DNA from: Chlamydiota bacterium
GTDB lineage: Bacteria; Chlamydiota; Chlamydiia; Chlamydiales; Rhabdochlamydiaceae
Assembly: GCA_013041585.1 (NCBI GenBank)
Contig: JABEVM010000077.1
Span: 1 to 26,427, forward strand
Direction of reading: 5' to 3'
DNA: 26,427 nt
A program made the translations under genes and the position numbers. Below are positions 1 through 7,913 of the stretch, in pieces; position 1 is the first letter of the stretch, and each line of letters starts with the position of its first letter. Below the pieces are notes generated by a model. It was not told where the DNA came from and did no database searches. It saw nothing but the letters and a program-made list of their open reading frames with translations.

Positions 1-5
1 TGTAT

Positions 6-1946
6 ATGTCGTTCAGGTTAGAAAATCAGATATCTGTAGTGAGCCCCTTACATTGGTTAGACCCAACCTGGGTTGGAGATTTGGAGGGATCTGCTCTTTC
101 TAGAACTTTCAAAGCCGCAAAGGCAGTAGTTACAGCTCCTGTTCAAAGAGCTGCGTCTTTTGCGAATAACACTATCATCACTTGTTTAGATTCAATGCTT
201 GATGCACTCGAACAATCTGAAGGTGAAGTAGTCGAAATTGATGAATCAGGTAATATTGCGGGTGAAGGAAGAATTGTACGTGTTGATGAGGAAGACGGTG
301 AGGAAGAGATTTTTTATGATGCAGAGGACACTACAACAGTAATCTCTAGAACAGTAGATAAAGTGAAAAAATTTGGAAACAGCGCTGTTGGAAAAGCGAT
401 TGCGTCTAATGTGGTTTATATGGTTGGTTCTGCTGTGGGACGAGCTGCTCTTCCTGTAGCTGATAGTCTTTTTGAGAATTCAACTGGTATGTTCCCTATC
501 TTTGTTCTTGGTGGCGCGGCACTCGGCTTAGTTTTAATTGGTAATGCAAAAACGGACTCAGGACGAAATTGGACAAAGATTGCAACAGCGACCACTCTTG
601 TGGCTGTTGTTTGCTTGCAAGCTTACGATGGATCGTCGGGAATGGCAGCAATAGGTGATGTAATCGGTGGTTGCATGGCTCTTAAAGCAGTTGACTACGT
701 AACCGGAAGTAACACACCACTTTTAGATCTTGAAAATCCATCTGGTTCACACCTTGTAAACGTATTACCTTCAGTTATAGTTTCACCGGTGATTGCACAG
801 ATAATGAGTTCAGTCCTAGGCCCTGTTCTAGGTTCAGCGGCAAATTTAGCTGCTCCTTCTCTTATTTACTATGCAGCTCCGATTAATCAAAATGTCGTTC
901 CTCTACTTTCAGAAGGGCGTCGTATTGAAGTATTCCACCCAACTAGGGTTTTACAGATGCTTTTAGGTAAAGCTCATGAGAGAGGACTTGAAGGACTTGC
1001 AGAAAGTTTAGCGGCTCTCATTGTAGAAGATCCAAAGCTTAAGGCTCTTATTGAGGCAAATTTAAAAGTTGTCCTTACAAAAGACAATGCGTATAACATT
1101 GTGATTCGTATGTTCAATGAGTTTAGCAAATTTATCAAAGAAGACAAAGATATTCAAACGGCAATAGCAAGTGGAGATGTTAAGGTTGTAGAAGCTCTTG
1201 TCTTTTACAAATTGAATCAGCAATTCCCAGCGCTTAGATGGTTACCGGAAATTGTTTCTTTAAGAGGTCTTTCGCAAACTCTTGCGGCATCCGTTGTAGG
1301 GGCTGTGAGATCAGGGGAAGCAGGACTTATAGGTTGTCCATTTACAGACTCGACACAGTTTACTCAAATGGAAGGAATTTTAGCGGTTTACCTCCACGGT
1401 TTCTTAGCCTATTCGGCAGTATATGCAATGGCCGCCGATGACAGCGCTTTGACCCCACAGGAAATGCAACTTTTCTATAGAAACTTAGCGGGAATCGTTG
1501 GACAATTATATATAGAGCGTCTTCCTATACCGCAAATAGCTAGAAGAGCGATTACAGGTGGTGTTGATAAAGCGATTGAAGTTGCAATCCCAGCTGAAGC
1601 AAAGATTGTAGAAACAACTGATGAGGAAGAGGCTGTCAAACCAACCGGGATATTCGGAAGAATAGGTAGTATTTTCCGCTTAGCTGTGAACGTACTGATC
1701 CTCTTTTTCGCATCGTTCTTTTACAGTAAACCTGTTCAAAGCGAAAAGGTTGAAGAGAAAATTAAACCAGTTGCTGACGCGGATGAAGAAACACTTCATT
1801 CAGTTGGATCTGGTCAGGTTGCTCATAGAAGAGACGTTGACGAGAAACGTAAACTAGGTGAGTCAGAAAAAATTAAACCAACTGTCACAGAAGACATGAT
1901 AGCAGCTCAGGTAGCTCAAAATGGTATAGCGGCTTCAGCGGCGTAA
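6..1946 (+). CDS. Hypothetical membrane-associated protein, 646 aa (5' end uncertain)
   Basis: I do not recognise this protein. It has an acidic stretch at about residues 70-110 and hydrophobic segments at about 163-182, 190-207 and 245-290, the last rich in Ala, Val, Ser and Pro. Another hydrophobic segment lies at about 566-582 (VNVLILFFASFFYSKP), followed by a charged Lys/Glu-rich tail. The pattern suggests a membrane protein with soluble ends. An inclusion-membrane or type III secreted role would be a guess from the chlamydial context only. The first ATG is five bases from the window edge and there is no upstream stop or visible ribosome-binding site, so the true start may lie outside. 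The gene ends just before a strong hairpin terminator and appears to be transcribed separately from the next run. The reading frame is long and clean, so its coding status is secure even though its function is not. Confidence 0.8.
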   Translation: MSFRLENQISVVSPLHWLDPTWVGDLEGSALSRTFKAAKAVVTAPVQRAASFANNTIITCLDSMLDALEQSEGEVVEIDESGNIAGEGRIVRVDEEDGEEEIFYDAEDTTTVISRTVDKVKKFGNSAVGKAIASNVVYMVGSAVGRAALPVADSLFENSTGMFPIFVLGGAALGLVLIGNAKTDSGRNWTKIATATTLVAVVCLQAYDGSSGMAAIGDVIGGCMALKAVDYVTGSNTPLLDLENPSGSHLVNVLPSVIVSPVIAQIMSSVLGPVLGSAANLAAPSLIYYAAPINQNVVPLLSEGRRIEVFHPTRVLQMLLGKAHERGLEGLAESLAALIVEDPKLKALIEANLKVVLTKDNAYNIVIRMFNEFSKFIKEDKDIQTAIASGDVKVVEALVFYKLNQQFPALRWLPEIVSLRGLSQTLAASVVGAVRSGEAGLIGCPFTDSTQFTQMEGILAVYLHGFLAYSAVYAMAADDSALTPQEMQLFYRNLAGIVGQLYIERLPIPQIARRAITGGVDKAIEVAIPAEAKIVETTDEEEAVKPTGIFGRIGSIFRLAVNVLILFFASFFYSKPVQSEKVEEKIKPVADADEETLHSVGSGQVAHRRDVDEKRKLGESEKIKPTVTEDMIAAQVAQNGIAASAA

Positions 1947-1970
1947 AATTTTCTGATCAGTTCTAAACGT

Positions 1971-2004
1971 TAAAAGAGGCTGGGATAAAATCCAGCCTCT
2001 TTTA
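1971..2004 (+). terminator. Rho-independent terminator after the 646-aa gene
   Basis: A perfect 13-bp inverted repeat (TAAAAGAGGCTGG, 1971-1983, and its complement at 1992-2004) encloses an 8-base loop. The downstream arm ends CTCTTTTA and is followed by TTTATA. The GC-rich core plus T-rich tail is a textbook intrinsic terminator, 25 bp past the stop codon at 1946. Confidence 0.9.
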
Positions 2005-2240
2005 TTTATACTCCAAAAAAAGTTAGATAAAACTTTCGTTGAAGCGGGACCTATTATCTAGAGTGTTCCAGACAATAGCACATTCTCACTCCAAGATTTC
2101 AAAAAGTTTGTATCATTTTTTCTTTAAATCTATCTTAATTTTCATTCATTCCCAGAAAGACAGGTAAAATTTGATAAACTTACCTTTTGCAATATTTTGT
2201 ATGACAGGGTATCTTATGTCTCATTTATCTAGAGAAAACT

Positions 2241-2945
2241 ATGTGGAAAGTGATTGATACGGGCCTTGCCTGCGCAAGTGAAAACATGCGTATAGATCAA
2301 GAGCTTTTACAAAACCTTTCAGGTGATCCAATCATCCATTTTTATGATTGGAAGGATGAGGCTGCAACGTATGGATACTTTGTGAGGCCAGAGAGCTACT
2401 TGGATTTGGAAAAAGTAGAAAGAAGGGGCCTTTCCTTAGCGCGTCGCCCGACAGGGGGAGGGATTGTATTTCATAAATGGGACTTTGCCTTTTCTGTGTT
2501 AATTCCGAGCAGTTCTCCCTTTTTCTCTATGAATACACTAGAAAACTATGGTTTTATCAACCGGGCTGTTTTATCAGCTGTAAAAGAATTTTTGCAAAGA
2601 AGTGTTGAGCTTATTTTTCAGGATGCAGAGAGTTTTGATATTCCAAGTAACCGTTTTTGTATGGCAAGGCCTACAAAATATGACGTTGTGATGGAAGGAA
2701 AAAAAGTAGCAGGGGCTGCGCAAAGAAAAGACAAAAAAGGTTTTTTGCATCAAGGAATGATTGCAATGCAGCTTCCTGATGAAGAATACTTGCGTGATAT
2801 TTTGCTTCCAGGGAGCAGAGTTGTGGAGGCGATGAGAAATTTTACTTATCCTCTTCTTGGAAAAGAAACCGGAGAAAAACAGCGCAGTCAGGCCAAAAAA
2901 GAATTAAAAGAGTTATTACAAAAATATTTAGTGGAGAACATCTGA
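2241..2945 (+). CDS. lplA: Lipoate-protein ligase A / octanoyltransferase family protein (LplA-like)
   Basis: This 234-residue protein belongs to the biotin/lipoate A/B protein ligase (BPL_LplA_LipB) family, which attaches lipoate or octanoate to a lysine of acceptor proteins such as GcvH and E2 subunits. Visible motifs are RRPTGGGIVFH (residues 68-78), the binding-loop glycines, and GKKVAGAAQR (153-162). K155 is the conserved lysine of the family, and HQG follows at 170-172. There is no C-terminal accessory domain as in E. coli LplA, so ligase, LipM-like octanoyltransferase and LipL-like amidotransferase are all possible. A cysteine at 140 lies in the region where the transferases carry their nucleophile. 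The ATG is preceded only by a weak purine stretch (AGAGAA). The gene is separated by 2 bp from proS and opens a run that ends with gcvH, a likely substrate. Confidence 0.85.
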   Translation: MWKVIDTGLACASENMRIDQELLQNLSGDPIIHFYDWKDEAATYGYFVRPESYLDLEKVERRGLSLARRPTGGGIVFHKWDFAFSVLIPSSSPFFSMNTLENYGFINRAVLSAVKEFLQRSVELIFQDAESFDIPSNRFCMARPTKYDVVMEGKKVAGAAQRKDKKGFLHQGMIAMQLPDEEYLRDILLPGSRVVEAMRNFTYPLLGKETGEKQRSQAKKELKELLQKYLVENI

Positions 2946-2947
2946 CC

Positions 2948-4465
2948 ATGTCAAAACAAGAATCGGCAATTACCCCAAAGAGAGAAGAAGATTATCCAGA
3001 ATGGTACCAGCAGGTTGTCAAAGCTGCTGACCTGGCTGAACATTCTCCCGTACGCGGATGCATGGTCATTAAACCCTGGGGATACGGAATTTGGGAAAAT
3101 TTACAGAAAACCTTGGACGGGATGTTAAAAGCAACCGGCCATGTGAATGCATATTTTCCTTTGTTCATCCCACTCAGCTTTTTAGAAAAAGAAGCGCAGC
3201 ACGTGGAAGGTTTTGCAAAAGAATGCGCTATTGTCACACATCACAGGTTAGAGAAAAACGCAGAAGGGAAACTTGTTCCTGCAGGACCTTTGGAAGAACC
3301 TTTAATTGTAAGACCAACATCGGAAACAATCATTGGAGCTATGTTTGCAAAATGGGTTGAGTCCTATCGTGACTTGCCGCTTTTGATAAATCAGTGGGCG
3401 AACGTGGTCAGATGGGAGATGCGCACAAGATTATTCCTGCGAACAACAGAATTTCTATGGCAAGAAGGGCACACAGCTCATGCGACTGAAGAAGAAGCGT
3501 TGGAAGAGACTATGCGCATGCTTGACGTATACGAAGATTTTGCGAAAAATTATTTAGCTCTTCCTGTGATTAAAGGAGAGAAAACAGAAAGCGAGAGATT
3601 TCCAGGCGCTGTAAAAACCTTTACCATCGAATCCATGATGCAAGATCGAAAAGCCCTGCAGTGTGGGACGTCGCATTTTCTTGGACAGAATTTCTCTAAA
3701 TCTTCCGATATCGGCTTCTGTGATGAAAACGGACAGAGAGTGTTTGCATGGACTACCTCTTGGGGAACGACCACAAGACTCATCGGCGCTGTTGTCATGA
3801 CACACAGCGATGATGATGGCCTTGTGCTTCCCCCAAGAATTGCCCCTTCTCATGTTGTTATCATCCCTATCATTCATAAAGAAGAGACAAAAGCTGAAGT
3901 TTTAGAGTACTGCGAACAAGTTGCAAAAGAGCTTCGTAAAATGTCCTATTTAGATTCTAAAATTCAGGTGATTGTTGATAAAAGAGACCTTCGTGGCGGA
4001 GAGAAAACCTGGCATTGGATCAAAAAGGGAATTCCAATTCGTTTAGAAATTGGACCAAGAGACGTTGCTGCGGATACATTCCCAATGAAACGTAGAGACC
4101 GTCCTCATAAAGAATCTAAAATTGTATCGAAGGTAGAACTTCTGCAGATGATAGTAAGTGAACTCGAGGATATTCAACAGTCGATCTATGCAAAAGCTCT
4201 TGCATTCCGTGATTCACACTGCAAAAAAGTTGATGATAAAGAAGAGTTTTATAAATTTTTCACATCGAAAGATGAGCAGAATGAAATTCATGGAGGGTTT
4301 GCCCTTTGCCATTGGAATGAAGAGAGTGATGCGGAAGAGATTGTAAAAAAAGATCTCAATGTAACGATACGTTGTATTCCTTTAGATGCAGAAGTTGAAG
4401 AAGGAAAATGTATTATTAGTGGGAAAAAAAGTGTAAGAAGAGTAATTTTTGCCAAGTCGTACTAA
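2948..4465 (+). CDS. proS: Prolyl-tRNA synthetase, archaeal/eukaryotic-type (ProS type 3)
   Basis: This class II aminoacyl-tRNA synthetase charges tRNA-Pro with proline in the cytoplasm. Its 505-residue length and lack of an internal YbaK-type editing insertion mark the short archaeal/eukaryotic form rather than the roughly 570-residue bacterial form. Motifs visible are the TSE loop RPTSET (122-127), motif 2 starting RWEMRTR (155-161) and running to the GHTAH region, CGTSH (239-243), and motif 3 SWGTTTRLIG with the following SDDDGLVLPP (271-296). The anticodon-binding domain follows from about 300. The C-terminal domain (FALCHW, TIRCIPLD, GKCIISGK) ends with the typical terminal tyrosine (Y505), but the four-cysteine zinc site of the archaeal enzymes is mostly gone. 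Transcription is probably from the upstream lplA promoter, given the 2-bp gap. Confidence 0.95.
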   Translation: MSKQESAITPKREEDYPEWYQQVVKAADLAEHSPVRGCMVIKPWGYGIWENLQKTLDGMLKATGHVNAYFPLFIPLSFLEKEAQHVEGFAKECAIVTHHRLEKNAEGKLVPAGPLEEPLIVRPTSETIIGAMFAKWVESYRDLPLLINQWANVVRWEMRTRLFLRTTEFLWQEGHTAHATEEEALEETMRMLDVYEDFAKNYLALPVIKGEKTESERFPGAVKTFTIESMMQDRKALQCGTSHFLGQNFSKSSDIGFCDENGQRVFAWTTSWGTTTRLIGAVVMTHSDDDGLVLPPRIAPSHVVIIPIIHKEETKAEVLEYCEQVAKELRKMSYLDSKIQVIVDKRDLRGGEKTWHWIKKGIPIRLEIGPRDVAADTFPMKRRDRPHKESKIVSKVELLQMIVSELEDIQQSIYAKALAFRDSHCKKVDDKEEFYKFFTSKDEQNEIHGGFALCHWNEESDAEEIVKKDLNVTIRCIPLDAEVEEGKCIISGKKSVRRVIFAKSY

Positions 4466-4495
4466 AAAAAGTTTTATTTAAGGTGTATACAGATC

Positions 4496-6865
4496 ATGCT
4501 TAACTTCTTTCGTAAAAATCAGCGTGTTTTTTTCATTTTCATCACAGCGATGATAGTCATTTCTTTTACCTTTTTCGGCACCTTTTCTGTGCTGCCACAA
4601 GCGGAGAAAAAGAAAGATGTTCTCGTCACAAAGGCTATAGATGGCTCGAAAATCATGCAAAGTGATGTTGACAACATGCTGCGGATCTTGTCGACAAGCG
4701 CAGATGATGTGTGGACGTCTCCCACATCTCAAATCAATTTCTCTAACGACGGGGTTTTACAAAAGGACTTTTTAGCTACAGGACTTGCGCAGCATTTGGT
4801 AGAACAATATTTTACTGAATTGCGTCCAGAATTTGATGATCGTTTACAAAAAGTGCAAAGATACAGACCCTATTCGCACCCGCAGGCACCTTTTATTCAA
4901 GCGCAGGCTGTATGGGAGATGGCAAAGCCTGAAATTTTGGATGGACTGAAACAAATCCAGATGGATGATAGCCAAGTTTCTCCAAAAATGTTCTCACTAC
5001 TTACAAATCTCTATTTGCATCAAGCAGAGTTCCCGGCTGAACTTCTTCGTAACATTATGAAGTATCAGAAAAATCAATACCCAGCTCTACAAGCAGATCA
5101 AAGCATTGAGCGCGCGAATTTATCCCTTTTCGGATTTGAGTCAATTCATGATTGGTTCGGGCCCAAATTTATGCAACTGACAAGCCAGTTTATCTTGAAT
5201 GCGGCGATTGTAGCTGAAGAAAGAGGATATAAAGTATCTACAGAAGAAGCAAAAGCCGACCTTCTAAAAAACACATTCGAAAATTTGAAAAAAATGGGCG
5301 GACAGGAAAATCTAACCTATCAAGATGCTTATAAAGCCATGAACGCGCAATGGCGTAATTTAGGGATGGATGAAAGAGAAGCTGTAGCTACTTGGCAAAA
5401 AGTTATGCTCTTTCGCAGGCTTTTTGATGATGTTGGAAACAGAGTTTACCTAGATCCGCTTTTTTCAGAGGAATTTGCAAATTTCGCAAAAGAAGTTGCA
5501 ACTCTTGACATGTATGCGCTTTCAGATGAATTTCAAGTAAAAGACTTTCGCTCTATGTGTAAGCTCCAAACCTATCTAGAGGCAGTAGGATCCAATTTTT
5601 CTAAATCATCTCTTTCGCTTCCTTCCTCCTTCAAATCAATGGAAGAGGTGGGGAAAAAATATCCTGAACTTGTGGAGCGATCTTTTCAAGTAGAGTATTC
5701 TGAGGTTGATAAGAACTCTTTAACCTCTCGTATCCCACTCAAAGAATTGTGGGCGTGGCAAACAGATGATCTCTCTTGGAAGCTTTTAGCAGAGAACTTT
5801 CCTGAAGTGGCGAGATTCCAAGACTCAGATAAAAAGAGCCGTTTTGCTCACCTTAGCAGCTTAGAAAAAAATGTACGTGCTCGTTTAGATGCTTTTTCTT
5901 TAGAAAAAATTGTGGATTCCCATCCAACTTGGGTGAAAGAGGCCTTAGAAAAGGCCCCTGTAAAAAAGGAAAACTGTAAAATTCGTCTCAAAGGTGGAGA
6001 CATTCCTTTTAAAGGACTTTCTGATCACAAAGAAATGATCGCTCTTTTAGATAAGGCTCCGATGAAAGATTCTAAAGAGATTTCAGACAAGCAGCGTGAA
6101 ATTCAAGATATGCTCAGCTATTTTAGCCCCGATCAGCGTCATTACTATAAAATCTCTGTCCTTTCTAAGGAAGAGGCCCCTCATGTCCTTACTTGGAAAG
6201 AAGCATCCTTAGATGACTCGCTAGATCTTCTATTAGATGCGCAGCTAGAAGATTCCTACGGAGTGCTAAGTAAAAAGTCTCCAGCTCTGTTTCAAAGAAG
6301 CGATGGAAGTCGAAAGTCTTTTTCTGAAGCGAAAGAAGAGATAGCATCGCTCTATTTTAGCGACCTTTTACAAGCAATCACTGAAGATTATAAAAAATTG
6401 CACCCAAACAAAACCGCAAGCGACAAAGACCTTTCCCTTGATTTCTATGCAAAACACAGATTTTATAAACACATGAGAGATGCGAGGGCCTCAATTGAGA
6501 AGAATCCTTCAGATCCAAGATATGTACAAAATCTGACAGGTTCTGCTTTAGAAGAGCAAAGTAAACTCAAAAGACAGAAAAAAGAGATACAGAGAAGTGA
6601 AGAAGCCTCTTTTGCAAGTTCTGAGGCTTTTACCCTTCCTGAACACAAATGGTCTAAAGTGGAGATTTTTTCTGATGGGAAGATCGCATTTTATCAAGTG
6701 CTCTCTAGAAAAACGACTACAGAGACTGATCCGGTAAAATTGGATTTAGGTAAAAAGGCTCTTTCTAATGATGCAAAAAAATGTTTGTTAGATGAGATTT
6801 TAGCTAATTTGAAAGAAAAGAATGCGATCTCTTTACAAAATTTTGTAGAAGAAAATAAGGAGTAA
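4496..6865 (+). CDS. Membrane-anchored periplasmic PpiD/SurA-like protein
   Basis: This 789-residue protein has a short basic N-terminus (MLNFFRKNQR), one transmembrane helix at about 11-33, then a large soluble region that should face the periplasm. This layout, the N-terminal sequence style and the C-terminal segment (about 715-745, HKWSKVEIFSDGKIAFYQV) resemble the PpiD/SurA chaperone family, which assists folding of exported proteins. I cannot see a parvulin (rotamase) domain with its GGDLG-type motif, so it may be a chaperone without isomerase activity. The family link is an inference from weak similarity. An AAGGTG ribosome-binding site (4480-4485) lies 10 bases before the ATG. It sits 30 bp after proS and 5 bp before the next gene, consistent with a shared transcript. 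Confidence 0.65.
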   Translation: MLNFFRKNQRVFFIFITAMIVISFTFFGTFSVLPQAEKKKDVLVTKAIDGSKIMQSDVDNMLRILSTSADDVWTSPTSQINFSNDGVLQKDFLATGLAQHLVEQYFTELRPEFDDRLQKVQRYRPYSHPQAPFIQAQAVWEMAKPEILDGLKQIQMDDSQVSPKMFSLLTNLYLHQAEFPAELLRNIMKYQKNQYPALQADQSIERANLSLFGFESIHDWFGPKFMQLTSQFILNAAIVAEERGYKVSTEEAKADLLKNTFENLKKMGGQENLTYQDAYKAMNAQWRNLGMDEREAVATWQKVMLFRRLFDDVGNRVYLDPLFSEEFANFAKEVATLDMYALSDEFQVKDFRSMCKLQTYLEAVGSNFSKSSLSLPSSFKSMEEVGKKYPELVERSFQVEYSEVDKNSLTSRIPLKELWAWQTDDLSWKLLAENFPEVARFQDSDKKSRFAHLSSLEKNVRARLDAFSLEKIVDSHPTWVKEALEKAPVKKENCKIRLKGGDIPFKGLSDHKEMIALLDKAPMKDSKEISDKQREIQDMLSYFSPDQRHYYKISVLSKEEAPHVLTWKEASLDDSLDLLLDAQLEDSYGVLSKKSPALFQRSDGSRKSFSEAKEEIASLYFSDLLQAITEDYKKLHPNKTASDKDLSLDFYAKHRFYKHMRDARASIEKNPSDPRYVQNLTGSALEEQSKLKRQKKEIQRSEEASFASSEAFTLPEHKWSKVEIFSDGKIAFYQVLSRKTTTETDPVKLDLGKKALSNDAKKCLLDEILANLKEKNAISLQNFVEENKE

Positions 6866-6870
6866 AGATC

Positions 6871-7512
6871 TTGTTTGAAGGATGCCCTGCATTTTCTCCA
6901 GCTAGTTTTTTTGACTTCTCTTTGCCTGTAGGGTATTTTTCTTCTTTGCCTTTTCCTAAAAAAATGCACAAACAGCTTCTGCTCCCAGATGTATCAAACC
7001 TCTTAAGCGAGTCTTCCTTTGCAGAAGTTGCTATGTCTTGGTCGGAAGATGGCTTACTTTTTACTATCACTGTGAATAAAAAGTTCGAAGATTGCTTTTA
7101 TCCGAACTATCTAGAAGGGGATGCAATAGAACTCTTTATCGATACACGTGACCTCAAGTCTGGCTTTATGAACCGTTTTTGCCACCACTTTCTCTTTCTT
7201 CCTAAAGACGTTCATGGAGTACAAGCACAAGAGATCACTCGTTTTCGAGGAGAAGATGAACATCCGCTTTGCGATCCGAAAGATCTTGCTTTAGAAGTGC
7301 AATTTGAGAAGAATTCCTATCATGCTTTGATAAAAATTCCGAGCGATTGTCTTTCAGGGTATGATCCACTGGCATGGAATAAAATGGCGATCGCGTATCG
7401 TATCTCAAGACCGCAGGGAGGGGCTCAGCATTTTCCCGTCTCTTCCGAGCTTTATCCGATAGACCAGCACCCCAGCTTATGGTGCAGCTCTATTTTAGAA
7501 AATGAACGTTAG
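6871..7512 (+). CDS. Hypothetical protein, probable CBM9-like/DOMON beta-sandwich
   Basis: This 213-residue protein starts at TTG. An AAGGAG ribosome-binding site (6857-6862) overlaps the end of the preceding gene, which implies coupled translation. No signal peptide is obvious. Around residues 68-98, alternating hydrophobic strands lead to an acidic ELFIDTRD segment, and the region near 160-180 resembles IAYRISRPQGG. The D-x-x-E-x-x-x-D style and strand pattern recall the CBM9-like family, in which a beta-sandwich binds sugars, but key residues were not verified. The specific function is unknown. It lies 5 bp after the PpiD-like gene and 35 bp before gcvH, so it is part of the same apparent operon. 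Confidence 0.7.
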   Translation: MFEGCPAFSPASFFDFSLPVGYFSSLPFPKKMHKQLLLPDVSNLLSESSFAEVAMSWSEDGLLFTITVNKKFEDCFYPNYLEGDAIELFIDTRDLKSGFMNRFCHHFLFLPKDVHGVQAQEITRFRGEDEHPLCDPKDLALEVQFEKNSYHALIKIPSDCLSGYDPLAWNKMAIAYRISRPQGGAQHFPVSSELYPIDQHPSLWCSSILENER

Positions 7513-7547
7513 CATGTATCACTTAAAAAGTGGAACAAGGAGTTAAA

Positions 7548-7913
7548 ATGAAATTTACCCCTTCTCATGAATGGATCAATGCAAGTGATGATGTAGGTGT
7601 TGTGGGAATTACCTCCAGCGCTCAAGAGGAGCTTGGAGAAGTAGTTTATATAGAACTTCCTAAAGTAGGTGCTAAGGTACAGCAAGGAGAAGAAGTTGTT
7701 GTCATTGAGTCGACAAAAGCCGCAGCTGATATATACGCTCCTGTTTCCGGAGAAATTATTGCTGTCAATACCACGCTGCTTGAGTCCCTAACGTCTTTGA
7801 ATGAAAGTCCAGAGAAAGAAGGTTGGCTTTTTACTATGAAGATCGAAGATAAAGAACAGCTTGACCATCTGTTAAATTATGAAGAATATCTCGATTTAGT
7901 TGCGAGCGATTGA
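7548..7913 (+). CDS. gcvH: Glycine cleavage system H protein
   Basis: This 121-residue protein matches the H protein, a small lipoyl carrier that shuttles the aminomethyl group between the P and T proteins. The start of the protein (KFTPSHEW) and the lipoyl site ESTKAAADIYAP are diagnostic; the lysine in ESTKA is the expected lipoylation point. I chose the ATG at 7548, with AAGGAG (7537-7542) five bases upstream, over a GTG at 7530 that would sit upstream of that site. None of the other glycine-cleavage genes (gcvT, gcvP) is in the window. In Chlamydiae GcvH is known without a full cleavage system, so a role as a lipoyl carrier or relay is possible. The 3' end overlaps the convergent DUF115-type gene by 18 bp. 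Confidence 0.93.
   Translation: MKFTPSHEWINASDDVGVVGITSSAQEELGEVVYIELPKVGAKVQQGEEVVVIESTKAAADIYAPVSGEIIAVNTTLLESLTSLNESPEKEGWLFTMKIEDKEQLDHLLNYEEYLDLVASD

Noticed and set aside
7530..7547. GTG 7530 as the gcvH start
   Set aside because: The good AAGGAG site lies inside this extension, and the family starts with the KFTPSHEW region right after ATG 7548.
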